A stretch of DNA of 64,000 nucleotides from Ancylobacter mangrovi (lineage in GTDB: Bacteria > Pseudomonadota > Alphaproteobacteria > Rhizobiales > Xanthobacteraceae): NCBI RefSeq assembly GCF_024752355.1, contig NZ_JANTHZ010000001.1, positions 930,001-994,000 on the forward strand. Direction: 5' to 3'. Of the stretch, positions 15,354 through 23,308 are shown one piece after another; position 1 is the stretch's first letter, and each line of letters opens with the position of its first letter. Made by a program: the position numbers and the translations under genes. Below the pieces are notes generated by a model. That model did no database searches. It was not told the DNA's origin and saw only the letters and a list, made by a program, of their open reading frames with translations.

Positions 15354-16954
15354 TGGCGCGCTCGACCTATCCCGGCTGGATCTTCGACGGCAGCGAAATC
15401 GCCGATCCGTTGGGGCGTGGTGAGCGCGCGGTGCGCTGGCTGCGCATGCTGCGTCATCCGAAATCCACCTTGCCCGGCCGGCCGTTCCAGCTCGACCCGT
15501 GGCAGGAGCGGATCGTGCGGGCGATCTATGGGCCCCGCCACGAGGACGGCACCCGGATCGTCAAGACCGTGATCCTGCTGCTGCCGCGCGGCAACCGTAA
15601 GACCTCGCTCGCGGCGGCGCTCGCCCTGCTGCACACGATCGGCCCGGAGCGGGTGCCCGGTGGTGAGGTCGTCTCCGCCGCCGCCGACCGCTATCAGGCG
15701 CGTATCGCTTTCGACGAAGCCGTTGGCATTGTGCAAAGCCTCCCCAGCGCGGCGGGAGCTATCGACATCGTCGACCACAAACACCGCCTGACATTGCGGC
15801 GGGATCGTACGCGGTACCGCGCCCTGTCCAGCGACGCCGGCGGGCAGCACGGCCAGACGCCGGGCTTTGTGCTGGCGGACGAGCTGCACGCCTGGCCCAA
15901 GCGCGACCTATGGGATGTCCTGCGCTCGGCTCTCGTGAAGACCCGGGGCTCGCTCCTCGTCGTCGCCACCACGGCCGGCCGGGGGCAGGAGAACATCGCG
16001 TGGGATATCGTCGAGGATGCCCGTCGCGTGGCGCGCGGCGAGGTGGATGACCCCTCGATACTGCCGATCCTGTTCGAGGCCGAGCGCGACTGCGACTGGA
16101 CGGACGAGGCTGTCTGGCACCGGGTGAACCCGGGCCTCCAGCATGGCTATCCCGACCTAGAGGGCCTTCGCCAGCTCGCCCGCGAGGGACAGCGCCGGAT
16201 CGGCGACCGCGAGGCCTTCCGCCAGCTCAACCTCAATATCTGGCTCGACCACTCGGCCGATCCCTTCGTCGACATGGACGTCTACGACGCCGGCGCCGAT
16301 CCGGTCGACCTCGAGGCGCTACAGGGCGAGCCCTGCTGGCTTGGCGTCGACCTCTCCTCCAATCACGACCTCACCGCCGTCGTCGCCGCCTGGCGCACCG
16401 AGGCGGGCGGCTATTTCGTCCATCCCTGGTTCTTCTGCCCGGAAGACAATCTGCGCCTGCGTGCCGATCGGGACGGCGTGCCCTATCCGTCCTGGGCCGA
16501 GGAAGGCCATATCATCCCCACGCCCGGCAACGTGGTCGACTTCCGCACCGTCGAAGACACCATCCGCGATCTGTGCGACCGCTTCGCGGTGCAGGAGATC
16601 GCCTTCGATCCGCACCTCGCCCGCAACATGCTGAACAACCTCCTCGAGGATGGGCTGCCTGCGGTCGAGATGCGGCAGGGCTGGGTGACCATGGCACCGG
16701 CGATCAAGGAGCTGGAGCGCGCCATTGTCGGACGGCAGCTCGCGCATGGCGGGCACCCGGTGCTGCGCTGGTGCTTCGACAACATCGCCGTCCACACCGA
16801 CAGCGCCGGCAACCGCGTGTTCCACAAGGGCAAGAGCCGGGACCGGATCGACGGGGCGGTTGCCGCGGCGATGGCGGTTGCGCGGGCGTCAGCGGGGGGC
16901 GGAGCGAGCATCTATGAGAGCGACGACTGGACGCCGGAGATGATGGTGCTTTGA
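15353..16954 (+). CDS. Phage terminase large subunit
   Basis: Encodes 533 residues, full length for HK97-type TerL. The N-terminal ATPase has a Walker A-like LLPRGNRKTS and Walker B FVLADELHAW with the following coupling motif VVATTAGRG. The C-terminal nuclease has the metal-binding Asp in GVDLSSNHDLTAVV and a late DRIDGAVAAAMA Asp. It powers DNA translocation into the capsid and cuts the DNA. It is the last gene of the head/packaging block; beyond it the gene content changes to cargo. Confidence 0.94.
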   Translation: MARSTYPGWIFDGSEIADPLGRGERAVRWLRMLRHPKSTLPGRPFQLDPWQERIVRAIYGPRHEDGTRIVKTVILLLPRGNRKTSLAAALALLHTIGPERVPGGEVVSAAADRYQARIAFDEAVGIVQSLPSAAGAIDIVDHKHRLTLRRDRTRYRALSSDAGGQHGQTPGFVLADELHAWPKRDLWDVLRSALVKTRGSLLVVATTAGRGQENIAWDIVEDARRVARGEVDDPSILPILFEAERDCDWTDEAVWHRVNPGLQHGYPDLEGLRQLAREGQRRIGDREAFRQLNLNIWLDHSADPFVDMDVYDAGADPVDLEALQGEPCWLGVDLSSNHDLTAVVAAWRTEAGGYFVHPWFFCPEDNLRLRADRDGVPYPSWAEEGHIIPTPGNVVDFRTVEDTIRDLCDRFAVQEIAFDPHLARNMLNNLLEDGLPAVEMRQGWVTMAPAIKELERAIVGRQLAHGGHPVLRWCFDNIAVHTDSAGNRVFHKGKSRDRIDGAVAAAMAVARASAGGGASIYESDDWTPEMMVL

Positions 16955-16991
16955 GGGTTGGTTGCGCCAATCCGCAAAGCATGCGTCCTTA

Positions 16992-17035
16992 TTACCTGTT
17001 GCGTAATGATTCTCTGCGCATTACCTGACAGGTAA
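16992..17035. promoter_or_regulatory. Candidate HigA operator upstream of the toxin-antitoxin pair
   Basis: TTACCTGACAGGTAA at 17021-17035 is a perfect 15-bp palindrome 11 bp before the toxin start. A second, imperfect copy TTACCTGTTGCGTAA lies at 16992-17006. Paired palindromes upstream of a toxin-antitoxin operon are typical of autoregulation by the antitoxin. Binding by this HigA is inference. Confidence 0.65.
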
Positions 17036-17046
17036 CGGAGACGCAG

Positions 17047-17388
17047 TTGGAGTTCACGTATCGGTCGGCCCGTCTCCGGAGGGAGCTGTCAGATGTCAAG
17101 ACGATGGAGAGAGCCTACGGTCAGCGAGCGAAGCCTCTGCGATTGAGGCTCGCCGTGTTGGCTGAGGCATTGCATCTTGGCGACGTTCCAACGGGAACGC
17201 CGGTGCATTGTCATCCGTTAAAGCATGGCAGTCGCAAAGGTCAGTACGCCGTCACCCTGAAGGCAAATTGGCGTTTGGTGTTCAGGCCTGATCATGACCC
17301 GCTGCCAACTTTGGCATCAGGCGAACTGGACCTGAGTAAGGTGACCGTGATTCATCTGATCGAGGTTGTGGACTACCACGAAGAATAA
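17047..17388 (+). CDS. higB: HigB/RelE-family toxin
   Basis: Encodes 113 residues starting at TTG, seven bases after a GGAG site. The RelE/ParE-fold pattern is visible: an N-terminal helical region with RLRRELSDVKTMERAYG, then LRLAVLAEALHLGDVPTGTP, HCHPLKHGSRKGQYAVTLKANWRLVFRP and the final strand TVIHLIEVVDYHEE. Members are ribosome-dependent mRNA interferases. It is followed after 30 bp by a HigA-type antitoxin gene, the toxin-first order typical of higBA. Confidence 0.85.
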   Translation: MEFTYRSARLRRELSDVKTMERAYGQRAKPLRLRLAVLAEALHLGDVPTGTPVHCHPLKHGSRKGQYAVTLKANWRLVFRPDHDPLPTLASGELDLSKVTVIHLIEVVDYHEE

Positions 17389-17418
17389 CACGCGGCACGT
17401 GAGTGCGGGAGAATTGAG

Positions 17419-18522
17419 ATGGCCGTTGCAGCAGACGTCGAGCGTGGCTGGTCCCCTAATTGGGCCGTCCATCCCGGCGAGCACCTGGAAGAACATTTGG
17501 AAAGTCGGGGACTTTCTCAGGCTGATTTTGCTCGTCTCTCCGCTCTTTCGCCTAAGCTGGTCAGCACCATCATTGCGGGAAAAAACCCTGTTACGCCCGA
17601 GACGGCTTTGAGGCTTGAGCGAGTACTCGGCGTCAGAGCGTATATTTGGGCCGGTCTCCAGGCGAAGTGGGACATCCATCAGGCACGTCTCAATGAGGAG
17701 GCGGTTGCCGATCCCAAGGACTGGCTGAAGCGGTTCCCTATTAGGGAGCTGAAGGAGCGCAAGCTTCTGCCGGCAACTACTGATTCTAGCGTCTTGCTCG
17801 ATGAAGTTCTGAAGCTCTTTGGCATCGGTCGCATTTCGGCCTATGAGGCGAAAGTCGGCGCCCTGGCTGTTCATCACCGTCAGTCTCGCGCCTATGCGAC
17901 GTCGGAAGACCATATTGCGACATGGCTCCTCATTGGAGAGGCCAAGGCGCGCGAGATGCGGTTGCCAGAGTTTGATGTTCGTCGGTTCAATCAGGCCGTA
18001 AGCGAGATTCGCTCCCTCACCACCGAACCACCGGAACAATTCGAACCGCGCATGAGGGCACTCTGCCGAGCCGCCGGTGTGGCCTTAATTCTCGAAAAGC
18101 CGCTCTCCAAGACCTGCCTTTTTGGCTCTGCCAGGTGGCTGGATGGCAATCGGGCCATCATTCAGATGTCATTACGCATGAAAACTAACGACCACTTCTG
18201 GTGGACGTTTTTTCATGAAGCGGCGCACGTTGTCTTGCATCGGGGGCGCAGCTTTGTCGATGACAAAGCCGGTGAAGCCGATGACGTAGAGATAGAAGCT
18301 GATGCTTGGGCAAATAACACGCTCTTCGGGCGCGTTGGTCTCGATCGATTGCTTGAGGAGCGTCCCCGTTCTGCAGTATCTGTCGCACGACTTGCCAACG
18401 AGTTCGGTCTACATCCCGGGATTATTGTCGGCGCGCTCCAGCATCACGGCGCGCTACCTTACACTCACCTCAATGCGATGAAGGCCCGTTTTATATGGGC
18501 CGACGAAACAACGGAACGTTAG
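17419..18522 (+). CDS. higA: HigA-type antitoxin fused to an ImmA/IrrE-like metallopeptidase domain
   Basis: Encodes 367 residues. Residues of about 15-80 are a HigA-type XRE helix-turn-helix (HPGEHLEEHLESRGLSQADFARLSALSPKLVSTIIAGKNPVT). After a helical linker the C-terminal half carries an ImmA/IrrE-type peptidase site, HEAAHVVLH, at about residues 266-274 with downstream acidic residues (EIEADAWANN). Such fusions combine toxin neutralisation and operon repression with possible regulated proteolysis. In phage elements ImmA-type peptidases cleave repressors to trigger excision, so it could also act as an induction switch. Confidence 0.88.
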   Translation: MAVAADVERGWSPNWAVHPGEHLEEHLESRGLSQADFARLSALSPKLVSTIIAGKNPVTPETALRLERVLGVRAYIWAGLQAKWDIHQARLNEEAVADPKDWLKRFPIRELKERKLLPATTDSSVLLDEVLKLFGIGRISAYEAKVGALAVHHRQSRAYATSEDHIATWLLIGEAKAREMRLPEFDVRRFNQAVSEIRSLTTEPPEQFEPRMRALCRAAGVALILEKPLSKTCLFGSARWLDGNRAIIQMSLRMKTNDHFWWTFFHEAAHVVLHRGRSFVDDKAGEADDVEIEADAWANNTLFGRVGLDRLLEERPRSAVSVARLANEFGLHPGIIVGALQHHGALPYTHLNAMKARFIWADETTER

Positions 18523-18861
18523 TCGCTCATTCGCTCTCGAAACGAGATCCAGCGGAATATAAAGACATCTACATATGCCGACATAAGGACAGGGAAGAAG
18601 CGATTGTCGGCGAGACCGATGAAAACTTTCGGCCGTCCACTACAGCCACTTGACGAGCTAGAGCGAATCTCGAAATAAAGTCGGTTGATCGTCCGCATAG
18701 ACGAACGGCCCGGAGCTGGCACTCCAGGCCGTTTCAGATTGGGCGAGGTCTGTGGCAATTCGGGCCACTTCAGACCAAGTGGATGTCCCAATCAGGTGCT
18801 TAGCCTTATTCGGCATTCCTTTCAAGCGGCTCGAGCGACAGCCATACGAAAGGATGTTCCC
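18523..18861. other. 339-bp gap with no supported gene
   Basis: Both strands contain short open frames here (including a 90-codon minus-strand frame), but they lack a convincing ribosome-binding site, recognisable domain or matching codon bias. I see no strong hairpin or repeat. It probably holds the promoter for the small gene that follows. Confidence 0.4.
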
Positions 18862-19062
18862 ATGGCTGGAAACGAGAAGCCGTTCCGCGGCAACCGTCGT
18901 CCTTCTAATCCCATTCGTGCCGTCGACGTTCCCTTGATCAAGAAGCGCATCCGGCAGGGTGAGTTCTTGAACCGGATCGCCGCCGATTACGATGTGAACC
19001 CCGGCCGGATTTCTGAGATCAAGTCGGGACAGAGGTTCGCGGAAATTCCGCCTGCGCTGTAA
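18862..19062 (+). CDS. Small putative DNA-binding protein
   Basis: Encodes 66 residues. I choose the ATG preceded by AAAGGATG spacing rather than a longer upstream frame. The N-terminus is basic (NEKPFRGNRRPSNPIRAV). The rest, IRQGEFLNRIAADYDVNPGRISEIKSG, reads as a helix-turn-helix of the resolvase/homeodomain-like kind. It may be an element regulator. No partner gene is obvious, as it stands alone between the HigBA pair and the HEPN candidate. Confidence 0.6.
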   Translation: MAGNEKPFRGNRRPSNPIRAVDVPLIKKRIRQGEFLNRIAADYDVNPGRISEIKSGQRFAEIPPAL

Positions 19063-19206
19063 CGGACGGACAAGACAGGGAGGCGCGGCGCAGGCTGCGC
19101 CTCTCAATTCGACTGTGTCATCAGTTTATCTAAACTATACGTAGCCCCCCGAAAGCTGTCATTTCCTCTACACTTTCGGATTCCACTGATTTTCCGGTCC
19201 TGAGTC

Positions 19207-20622
19207 ATGTTCGCCAAGAATCTTGAGTATGTACTCCAAGGTCTCACTGCCGACGGAGATTTCCAGCGCTATACACCGCGTGATGTGGAAGAGCGGTTCG
19301 AGAACCTGCGCGACTGGGGGCGGTTGCCGCGTGGTCGCGAGAAACGAGCGCAGCACTTAACTCGGAGCGAGATCACCGCAGCGGTTTTCGGGCTTGTACC
19401 TGTCCATCCCGCTTGGGCCGGTCACGCCGCCGTCGTATTTGAAAAGCTGCGGCCGGTTGGTGGTCCGGCTGCTTCTTTCCGAGCTGCGCCGACCTTGTCC
19501 GACGCGATCCAGTTTCTTCTGGCCGACGAGGCTTCGGCGGCCGGGGTTATCGACGTGACGCTCACAGGCTCGGGGTTCGGTACCAACAACAATGGTTTCG
19601 CAACCCTCCGCTACGTAAACGAAAAAGCACTACGCGCCGTGCATTTTGTATCGAAGATGGCGGTTTCGCTGCTGCAACCCGGCGCCGAAGTGGGATTCCG
19701 GCCCGAGTCCTTCGGGAGCACTCTCGCGCGCAATGTGGTGCTGACCGAACGGTTTTTCAGGACGTTGCGCCGTGAGGTCGACAAATCCATGCTGAGCATG
19801 GGCGGTCCTGCCGGTGACGGCTCGGAATACACCGCTGAGGAGGCGCGTGCCGCCCGCGCGGCGCGCCTTGGCGCCAAGCCCCATTCCCGCTTCCTGAATA
19901 TGGGCATCGACACACAGGTAACCTGGCCGAAGGAGGAGACCCGCATCGCTTTCGATCGATACTATCTGGTACTGATGCCGAAGACAGAGGACCACATGCA
20001 GTCGGTGCACATCGATCTCATGGCTAACCGGCTGACCGATGAAGCGGCGATGACCGTGATCAACCGCTTCCTTAGCCTCCTGACTTGGTGTGACGATCAG
20101 TTTGCCGTCGCCCAGCATTGCTGGTCGGGCAATCCCGTGCCGGTCGCCGTTTCCAAGCCCGACCTCCCCGCTTCGACCGCGCAGCATTGGGTCTTCAATC
20201 GTCAGATCCCGTCGGACGCTAAGGTCCTCAGGGCGCTTGGTCATTACCGCGAGGCGCGCAACGCCGATCATGCCGGCCTCGCGAGCTATGCGGTACTTAG
20301 CTACTACAAGGTCATCGAGGGCGGCCAAGATGACGACGGTTCAAAGGTGAAGGCCTGGATCACCAAATCCTATCCGATCGTCAACGCGGCACACGAGTCC
20401 GATCGGGACTTTACCGCATTCCGCGAAGCCGTTGGGACAATGACGCCACAGGAATATCTCACCAACGAGTGTCGCCGCGCGGCCGCACACGCGAGCCGGA
20501 AATCTCCATCCGATGTCGACGATCTAGACGAAACACGGAGGCTGTTCACTGCAGCCTCGGTCCTGCACGCCCTGGCTCGGCACATGATCAGCCATGAATT
20601 CGGTGTCTCGGACCGCCGTTAG
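19207..20622 (+). CDS. Unknown protein with candidate C-terminal HEPN domain (possible phage defence)
   Basis: Encodes 471 residues without membrane segments. The N-terminal two thirds match nothing I recognise. From about residue 335 the pattern LRALGHYREARNADHAGLASYAVLSYYKVIEG and the later ECRRAAAHAS give a helical domain with an R-x4-H motif, the hallmark of HEPN RNases, and resemble the C-terminal part of ApeA/MauJ-like proteins. ApeA proteins are abortive-infection RNases with an N-terminal sensor, a parallel architecture. The position in element cargo supports a defence role. Assignment is tentative, since the motif is short and was judged by eye. Confidence 0.5.
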   Translation: MFAKNLEYVLQGLTADGDFQRYTPRDVEERFENLRDWGRLPRGREKRAQHLTRSEITAAVFGLVPVHPAWAGHAAVVFEKLRPVGGPAASFRAAPTLSDAIQFLLADEASAAGVIDVTLTGSGFGTNNNGFATLRYVNEKALRAVHFVSKMAVSLLQPGAEVGFRPESFGSTLARNVVLTERFFRTLRREVDKSMLSMGGPAGDGSEYTAEEARAARAARLGAKPHSRFLNMGIDTQVTWPKEETRIAFDRYYLVLMPKTEDHMQSVHIDLMANRLTDEAAMTVINRFLSLLTWCDDQFAVAQHCWSGNPVPVAVSKPDLPASTAQHWVFNRQIPSDAKVLRALGHYREARNADHAGLASYAVLSYYKVIEGGQDDDGSKVKAWITKSYPIVNAAHESDRDFTAFREAVGTMTPQEYLTNECRRAAAHASRKSPSDVDDLDETRRLFTAASVLHALARHMISHEFGVSDRR

Positions 20623-20859
20623 TAGCCGGCCCGATCTTCACCGCCAAATGGCGCGCGGACATTCGCAAACTAGGTGACTGACCCCACCCGGCGTGGCAGT
20701 GGATAAGACAAATGCCGTGCGCCACTTGCGTGGAAATGGCGACCGTTGGCAAGTTCCGCGCAGAGATGGCGCAGGAGTCCGACGGTGGAGCTTGTTTAGG
20801 ACTGACGTCATGCTCTACAATTTCATGCAGAATGCGATGCTTGACCTGAGGAATCATAA

Positions 20860-21555
20860 ATGGCAGCCGGAGAGCCTAATTCACTTCCTCGTTTAGGAAA
20901 AAAGCAAAAATACGTATTTGTAGCTTATCCATACAGGATATACAACAAAAACGACTACCGTAAACCTTACCACGAGATAGCGAAGGCTTTCAGCGTTACA
21001 TTTGTTTTTGCAGATGAAAGAATATCAACACTTCATATTCTTGACAAAATACGTGGCCATATCCGTGAATGTGAGTTTGGAATCTACGATATCACGGGCT
21101 GGAACCCGAACGTTACGCTTGAATTAGGGTTAGCACTCGGTCTTGGAGAGAAGGCATTCATTGCCTTCGACCCGAAGAAAACAGAGTTGAAAGAAGTTCC
21201 ATCGGACGTTCAAGGAATCGATCGTATCCAATACGATTCGTTTTACTCGCTTGGCGAACAATTGACACGCCTTATTGGGCAGGAATTTCCAATCCAGCGG
21301 CGGCATGAAGCTCAGGGGCAGATGGAAAAGCTCCGACAGGAAACACTTGATCTAATCGCGAAGGCTGGACTCGAGGGCATTGGCGTGTCGACAATTGCCG
21401 AGGCACTGGGTGCAAATGTGGAATTAATTAAAGTTGTTGTTCGCCCTATGGTCGGAAAAGAACTATTTGCCAAAGGAAAGAAGAGAGGAACGAAATACCT
21501 TTTAAGAGAAAATGGAATAGATTTTTTTCCTAAGAAAGATCAAATCATAACATAG
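20860..21555 (+). CDS. TIR-like/nucleoside deoxyribosyltransferase-fold protein with C-terminal winged helix
   Basis: Encodes 231 residues after a TGAGG site. Residues of about 15-100 form a Rossmann-like domain (YVFVAYPYRIYNKNDYRKPYHEIAKAF, then CEFGIYDITGWNPNVTLELGLALGLG). NPNVTLELG is typical of the nucleoside 2-deoxyribosyltransferase/TIR-like superfamily used as NAD-cleaving effectors, with the Glu a likely catalytic residue. Residues 155-225 look like a winged helix (STIAEALGANVELIKVVVRPMVGKELFAKGKK). The gene is strikingly AT-rich, with AAA/ATA codons unlike its surroundings, so it was recently acquired. A defence effector role is inference. Confidence 0.65.
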   Translation: MAAGEPNSLPRLGKKQKYVFVAYPYRIYNKNDYRKPYHEIAKAFSVTFVFADERISTLHILDKIRGHIRECEFGIYDITGWNPNVTLELGLALGLGEKAFIAFDPKKTELKEVPSDVQGIDRIQYDSFYSLGEQLTRLIGQEFPIQRRHEAQGQMEKLRQETLDLIAKAGLEGIGVSTIAEALGANVELIKVVVRPMVGKELFAKGKKRGTKYLLRENGIDFFPKKDQIIT

Positions 21556-21647
21556 GATTAATTTTCTATGTGCCGCGCGAGGCTTATGTTTTCTTAGCCT
21601 CGCCCCGCCCCTTCGCTATTCTCGTTGACGAAGGTGACGCCGTCCCC

Positions 21648-21929
21648 TCAATCGCCGACGGGCGCGCAACGAAAATTCGCGCGAGTATATCGTGAATTGA
21701 GGATATCAGCAGTGTCACGGCAGGCGGCGCCGTCGTTTGCATAGCCGAAAATCAAGCCGATGCGCTCCGCTTGACCAACGGCGTTGTCCTTGACCAGCCA
21801 ATAGTCGCCGCTCTCACCTATTTTGCCGGTCGACTGGAGATGTCGGTCAAGACCGTCCACGCCGCTTCCGTCTTCGGAGCACCCTGCCAGGGTCAGGCAG
21901 CCGAGGGCAAACACGAGCAGACGGCCCAT
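21648..21929 (-). CDS. Small lipoprotein, candidate superinfection-exclusion factor
   Basis: Encodes 93 residues with an N-terminal hydrophobic leader and a lipobox, LLVFALGCLTLAGCSEDG, predicting lipid attachment at Cys17 and export. The mature part is short with four further Cys. It starts immediately before the XRE regulator's stop codon (ATG overlaps TGA by the reverse-strand order), so the two are cotranscribed. Lysogenic elements often express small lipoproteins from the repressor transcript to block related phages. That role here is inferred from context. Confidence 0.7.
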   Translation of the reverse strand: MGRLLVFALGCLTLAGCSEDGSGVDGLDRHLQSTGKIGESGDYWLVKDNAVGQAERIGLIFGYANDGAACRDTADILNSRYTRANFRCAPVGD

Positions 21930-21930
21930 T

Positions 21931-22167
21931 TCAAGCGCCCTCCCGAGCCTTCCTCAACCGCACCCCTGGCCCTTCGCCGTTCTCGTCGACGAAGATGACC
22001 CCAGCCTCCTCCAGTGCGCTCTGGATGGCTTCGACAGTGCGTGGCTTCAGTTCCTCGCCCGCCTCTAGGCGCGCCACAGTGCTAGCTGCGACCTTCGCAA
22101 GGTTGGCCAGTTCACGCACTCCTAGCTGAAGTGCAGCTCGCGCCATGCGGCACTGCGCGGCATTCAT
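21931..22167 (-). CDS. XRE-family repressor-like regulator
   Basis: Encodes 78 residues that are almost entirely a helix-turn-helix: RMARAALQLGVRELANLAKVAASTVARLEAGEELKPRTVEAIQSALEEAGVIFVDENGEGPGVRLRK. The tail pattern (GVIFvdENGEGPGVRL) is typical of small XRE regulators in rhizobia. It is divergent from the operon starting at 22258, across an 8-bp-arm inverted repeat. It may be the element's maintenance repressor. Confidence 0.88.
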   Translation of the reverse strand: MNAAQCRMARAALQLGVRELANLAKVAASTVARLEAGEELKPRTVEAIQSALEEAGVIFVDENGEGPGVRLRKAREGA

Positions 22168-22214
22168 CGGAACAGCGTTCCTTTTTCGGATTGACGTTAG
22201 CGGAATGATGTGAG

Positions 22215-22239
22215 CAAATCGGCGTCACGTTCCGATTTG
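22215..22239. promoter_or_regulatory. Candidate operator for the XRE regulator
   Basis: CAAATCGG (22215-22222) and CCGATTTG (22232-22239) are perfect 8-bp inverted arms around a 9-bp spacer, midway between the divergent XRE gene and the unknown operon. It is the natural operator for controlling both directions. Confidence 0.6.
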
Positions 22240-22257
22240 TAACACAGGAGCACGCGC

Positions 22258-22650
22258 ATGGACACCCATGTCCGCGAACGGGAGAAGTGCGTCCCCAGCC
22301 GGCGCCAGGCGCTGGGGCTGGCGGGTATTGGCCTTGTTGCCGCCTCGTCGCTGCCGGTCATCGTTTCACCTGTTGAGCCGCTGGAGCGCGCCCGCGCCGC
22401 GTGGCTCGCCTTCGCCTCCGCCATGAACGAGCTGTCCGCGCCAGGCGATGGCTGGATGCTGACGGGCGCCGGCGCGTGGCGGGCCTCCCATGGGCGCCCG
22501 GCCGAGGCGTGGATCTACGCCAGCCGCCTTGCCTATGCGTGGCAGGAAGACAGCCGCCTCGTCGGCGGGCGCATCCTGATCGAGCACGTCGAGCCGCTCG
22601 ACATCGGCCGTCAGGCGCTAGGCTATTTCGGACCGGGGGCACGGGCATGA
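22258..22650 (+). CDS. Unknown small protein 1 with twin-arginine-type leader
   Basis: Encodes 130 residues. The N-terminus has SRRQALGLAGIGLVAASSLPVIVSP, an RR motif followed by a hydrophobic stretch, as in Tat or membrane-anchor leaders. The remainder holds PLERARAAWLAFASAMNEL, which resembles the conserved block of the second and fourth genes of this operon, and a Trp/Tyr-rich region. No family recognised. It begins the four-gene unit opposite the XRE regulator and overlaps the next gene by ATGA. Confidence 0.65.
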   Translation: MDTHVREREKCVPSRRQALGLAGIGLVAASSLPVIVSPVEPLERARAAWLAFASAMNELSAPGDGWMLTGAGAWRASHGRPAEAWIYASRLAYAWQEDSRLVGGRILIEHVEPLDIGRQALGYFGPGARA

Positions 22651-23009
22651 GCGATCTCTCCTCTCTCCCCGTCCCCAGCCGGCGCCAGGCGCTTTGCCTG
22701 GGGGCCGCTGCCGTCGCCGCGCCGATCGGCCTTCTCGGGCAGCGCATCCCGCCGCAAGAGCGCCTCGCCCAGGCCATGCGCGAGATCGAGGAGGCGCTGG
22801 CCGAGATTTACCCCGGCGCTTTCCAGCGACCGATCTTCGAACTGCCGTCGGCGGAGGAGTTCGCCTCGCCGATCCTCGCAGACGGCAGCTTCATGTCGGG
22901 GACGATGGCCATGGTCTCGGTGTCCGCCAATTCCTTCCACGAGCGCTTTGCCGCTGGCCTCTCCTGCCGGGAGGATCCGCGCTTGTTCGGCGGGAGGACG
23001 CGGACATGA
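22647..23009 (+). CDS. Unknown small protein 2, paralogue with RR leader
   Basis: Encodes 120 residues beginning at the ATG that overlaps the previous stop. It repeats the leader VPSRRQALCLGAAAVAAPIG, encoded by a 24-bp DNA stretch (22670-22693) identical to 22290-22313 in gene 1. It then has PPQERLAQAMREIEEALAEIYPG, a block shared with gene 4. Likely arisen by duplication within the operon. Function unknown. The 4-bp overlap with gene 3 continues the tight spacing. Confidence 0.65.
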   Translation: MSDLSSLPVPSRRQALCLGAAAVAAPIGLLGQRIPPQERLAQAMREIEEALAEIYPGAFQRPIFELPSAEEFASPILADGSFMSGTMAMVSVSANSFHERFAAGLSCREDPRLFGGRTRT

Positions 23010-23308
23010 ACACGCACGCTCGCGAGTTCGTCATGGTGGAACGCCAGCGCCTGCGCGAGCGGGCCGAGCGCACCATAGAGGCGCTGATCGACATTCTCGA
23101 CCAGCTCGACAGCGATCCCGACCTCGAGGACGGCGGCGACGAAGAGTCCGCCCTCGGCTGGGAGGGCGGCAATCCCTCCCGCTTCGCCGGCGGCAACTCG
23201 CTGGACAGCCTCGATTGCGAGCTGGACTGGGAGGATTGTGGTCCCGGTGACCTGGAAAGGCTTTTCCGGGGCTGGGGACCTACTTCCATAGGCGAGGTGG
23301 TGCCGTGA
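23006..23308 (+). CDS. Unknown acidic small protein 3
   Basis: Encodes 100 residues without a leader. An N-terminal helix (REFVMVERQRLRERAERTIEALIDILDQL) is followed by a strongly acidic, Gly-rich tail (DSDPDLEDGGDEES and later DCELDWEDCGPGD). No family recognised. It starts and ends with overlaps to its neighbours, so it is made together with the RR-leader paralogues. Confidence 0.6.
   Translation: MNTHAREFVMVERQRLRERAERTIEALIDILDQLDSDPDLEDGGDEESALGWEGGNPSRFAGGNSLDSLDCELDWEDCGPGDLERLFRGWGPTSIGEVVP

Noticed and set aside
10737..16954. Gene transfer agent cluster
   Set aside because: The head genes resemble those of GTAs, but the integrase, tRNA attachment repeats, HNH gene and absence of tail genes fit an integrated mobile element instead.
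18519..18791. 90-codon minus-strand frame after HigA
   Set aside because: No ribosome-binding site, domain or matching codon bias, and it partly overlaps the HigA end.
20693..20896. Short plus-strand frame before the TIR-like gene
   Set aside because: It overlaps the better-supported gene start at 20860 in another frame and has no recognisable feature.
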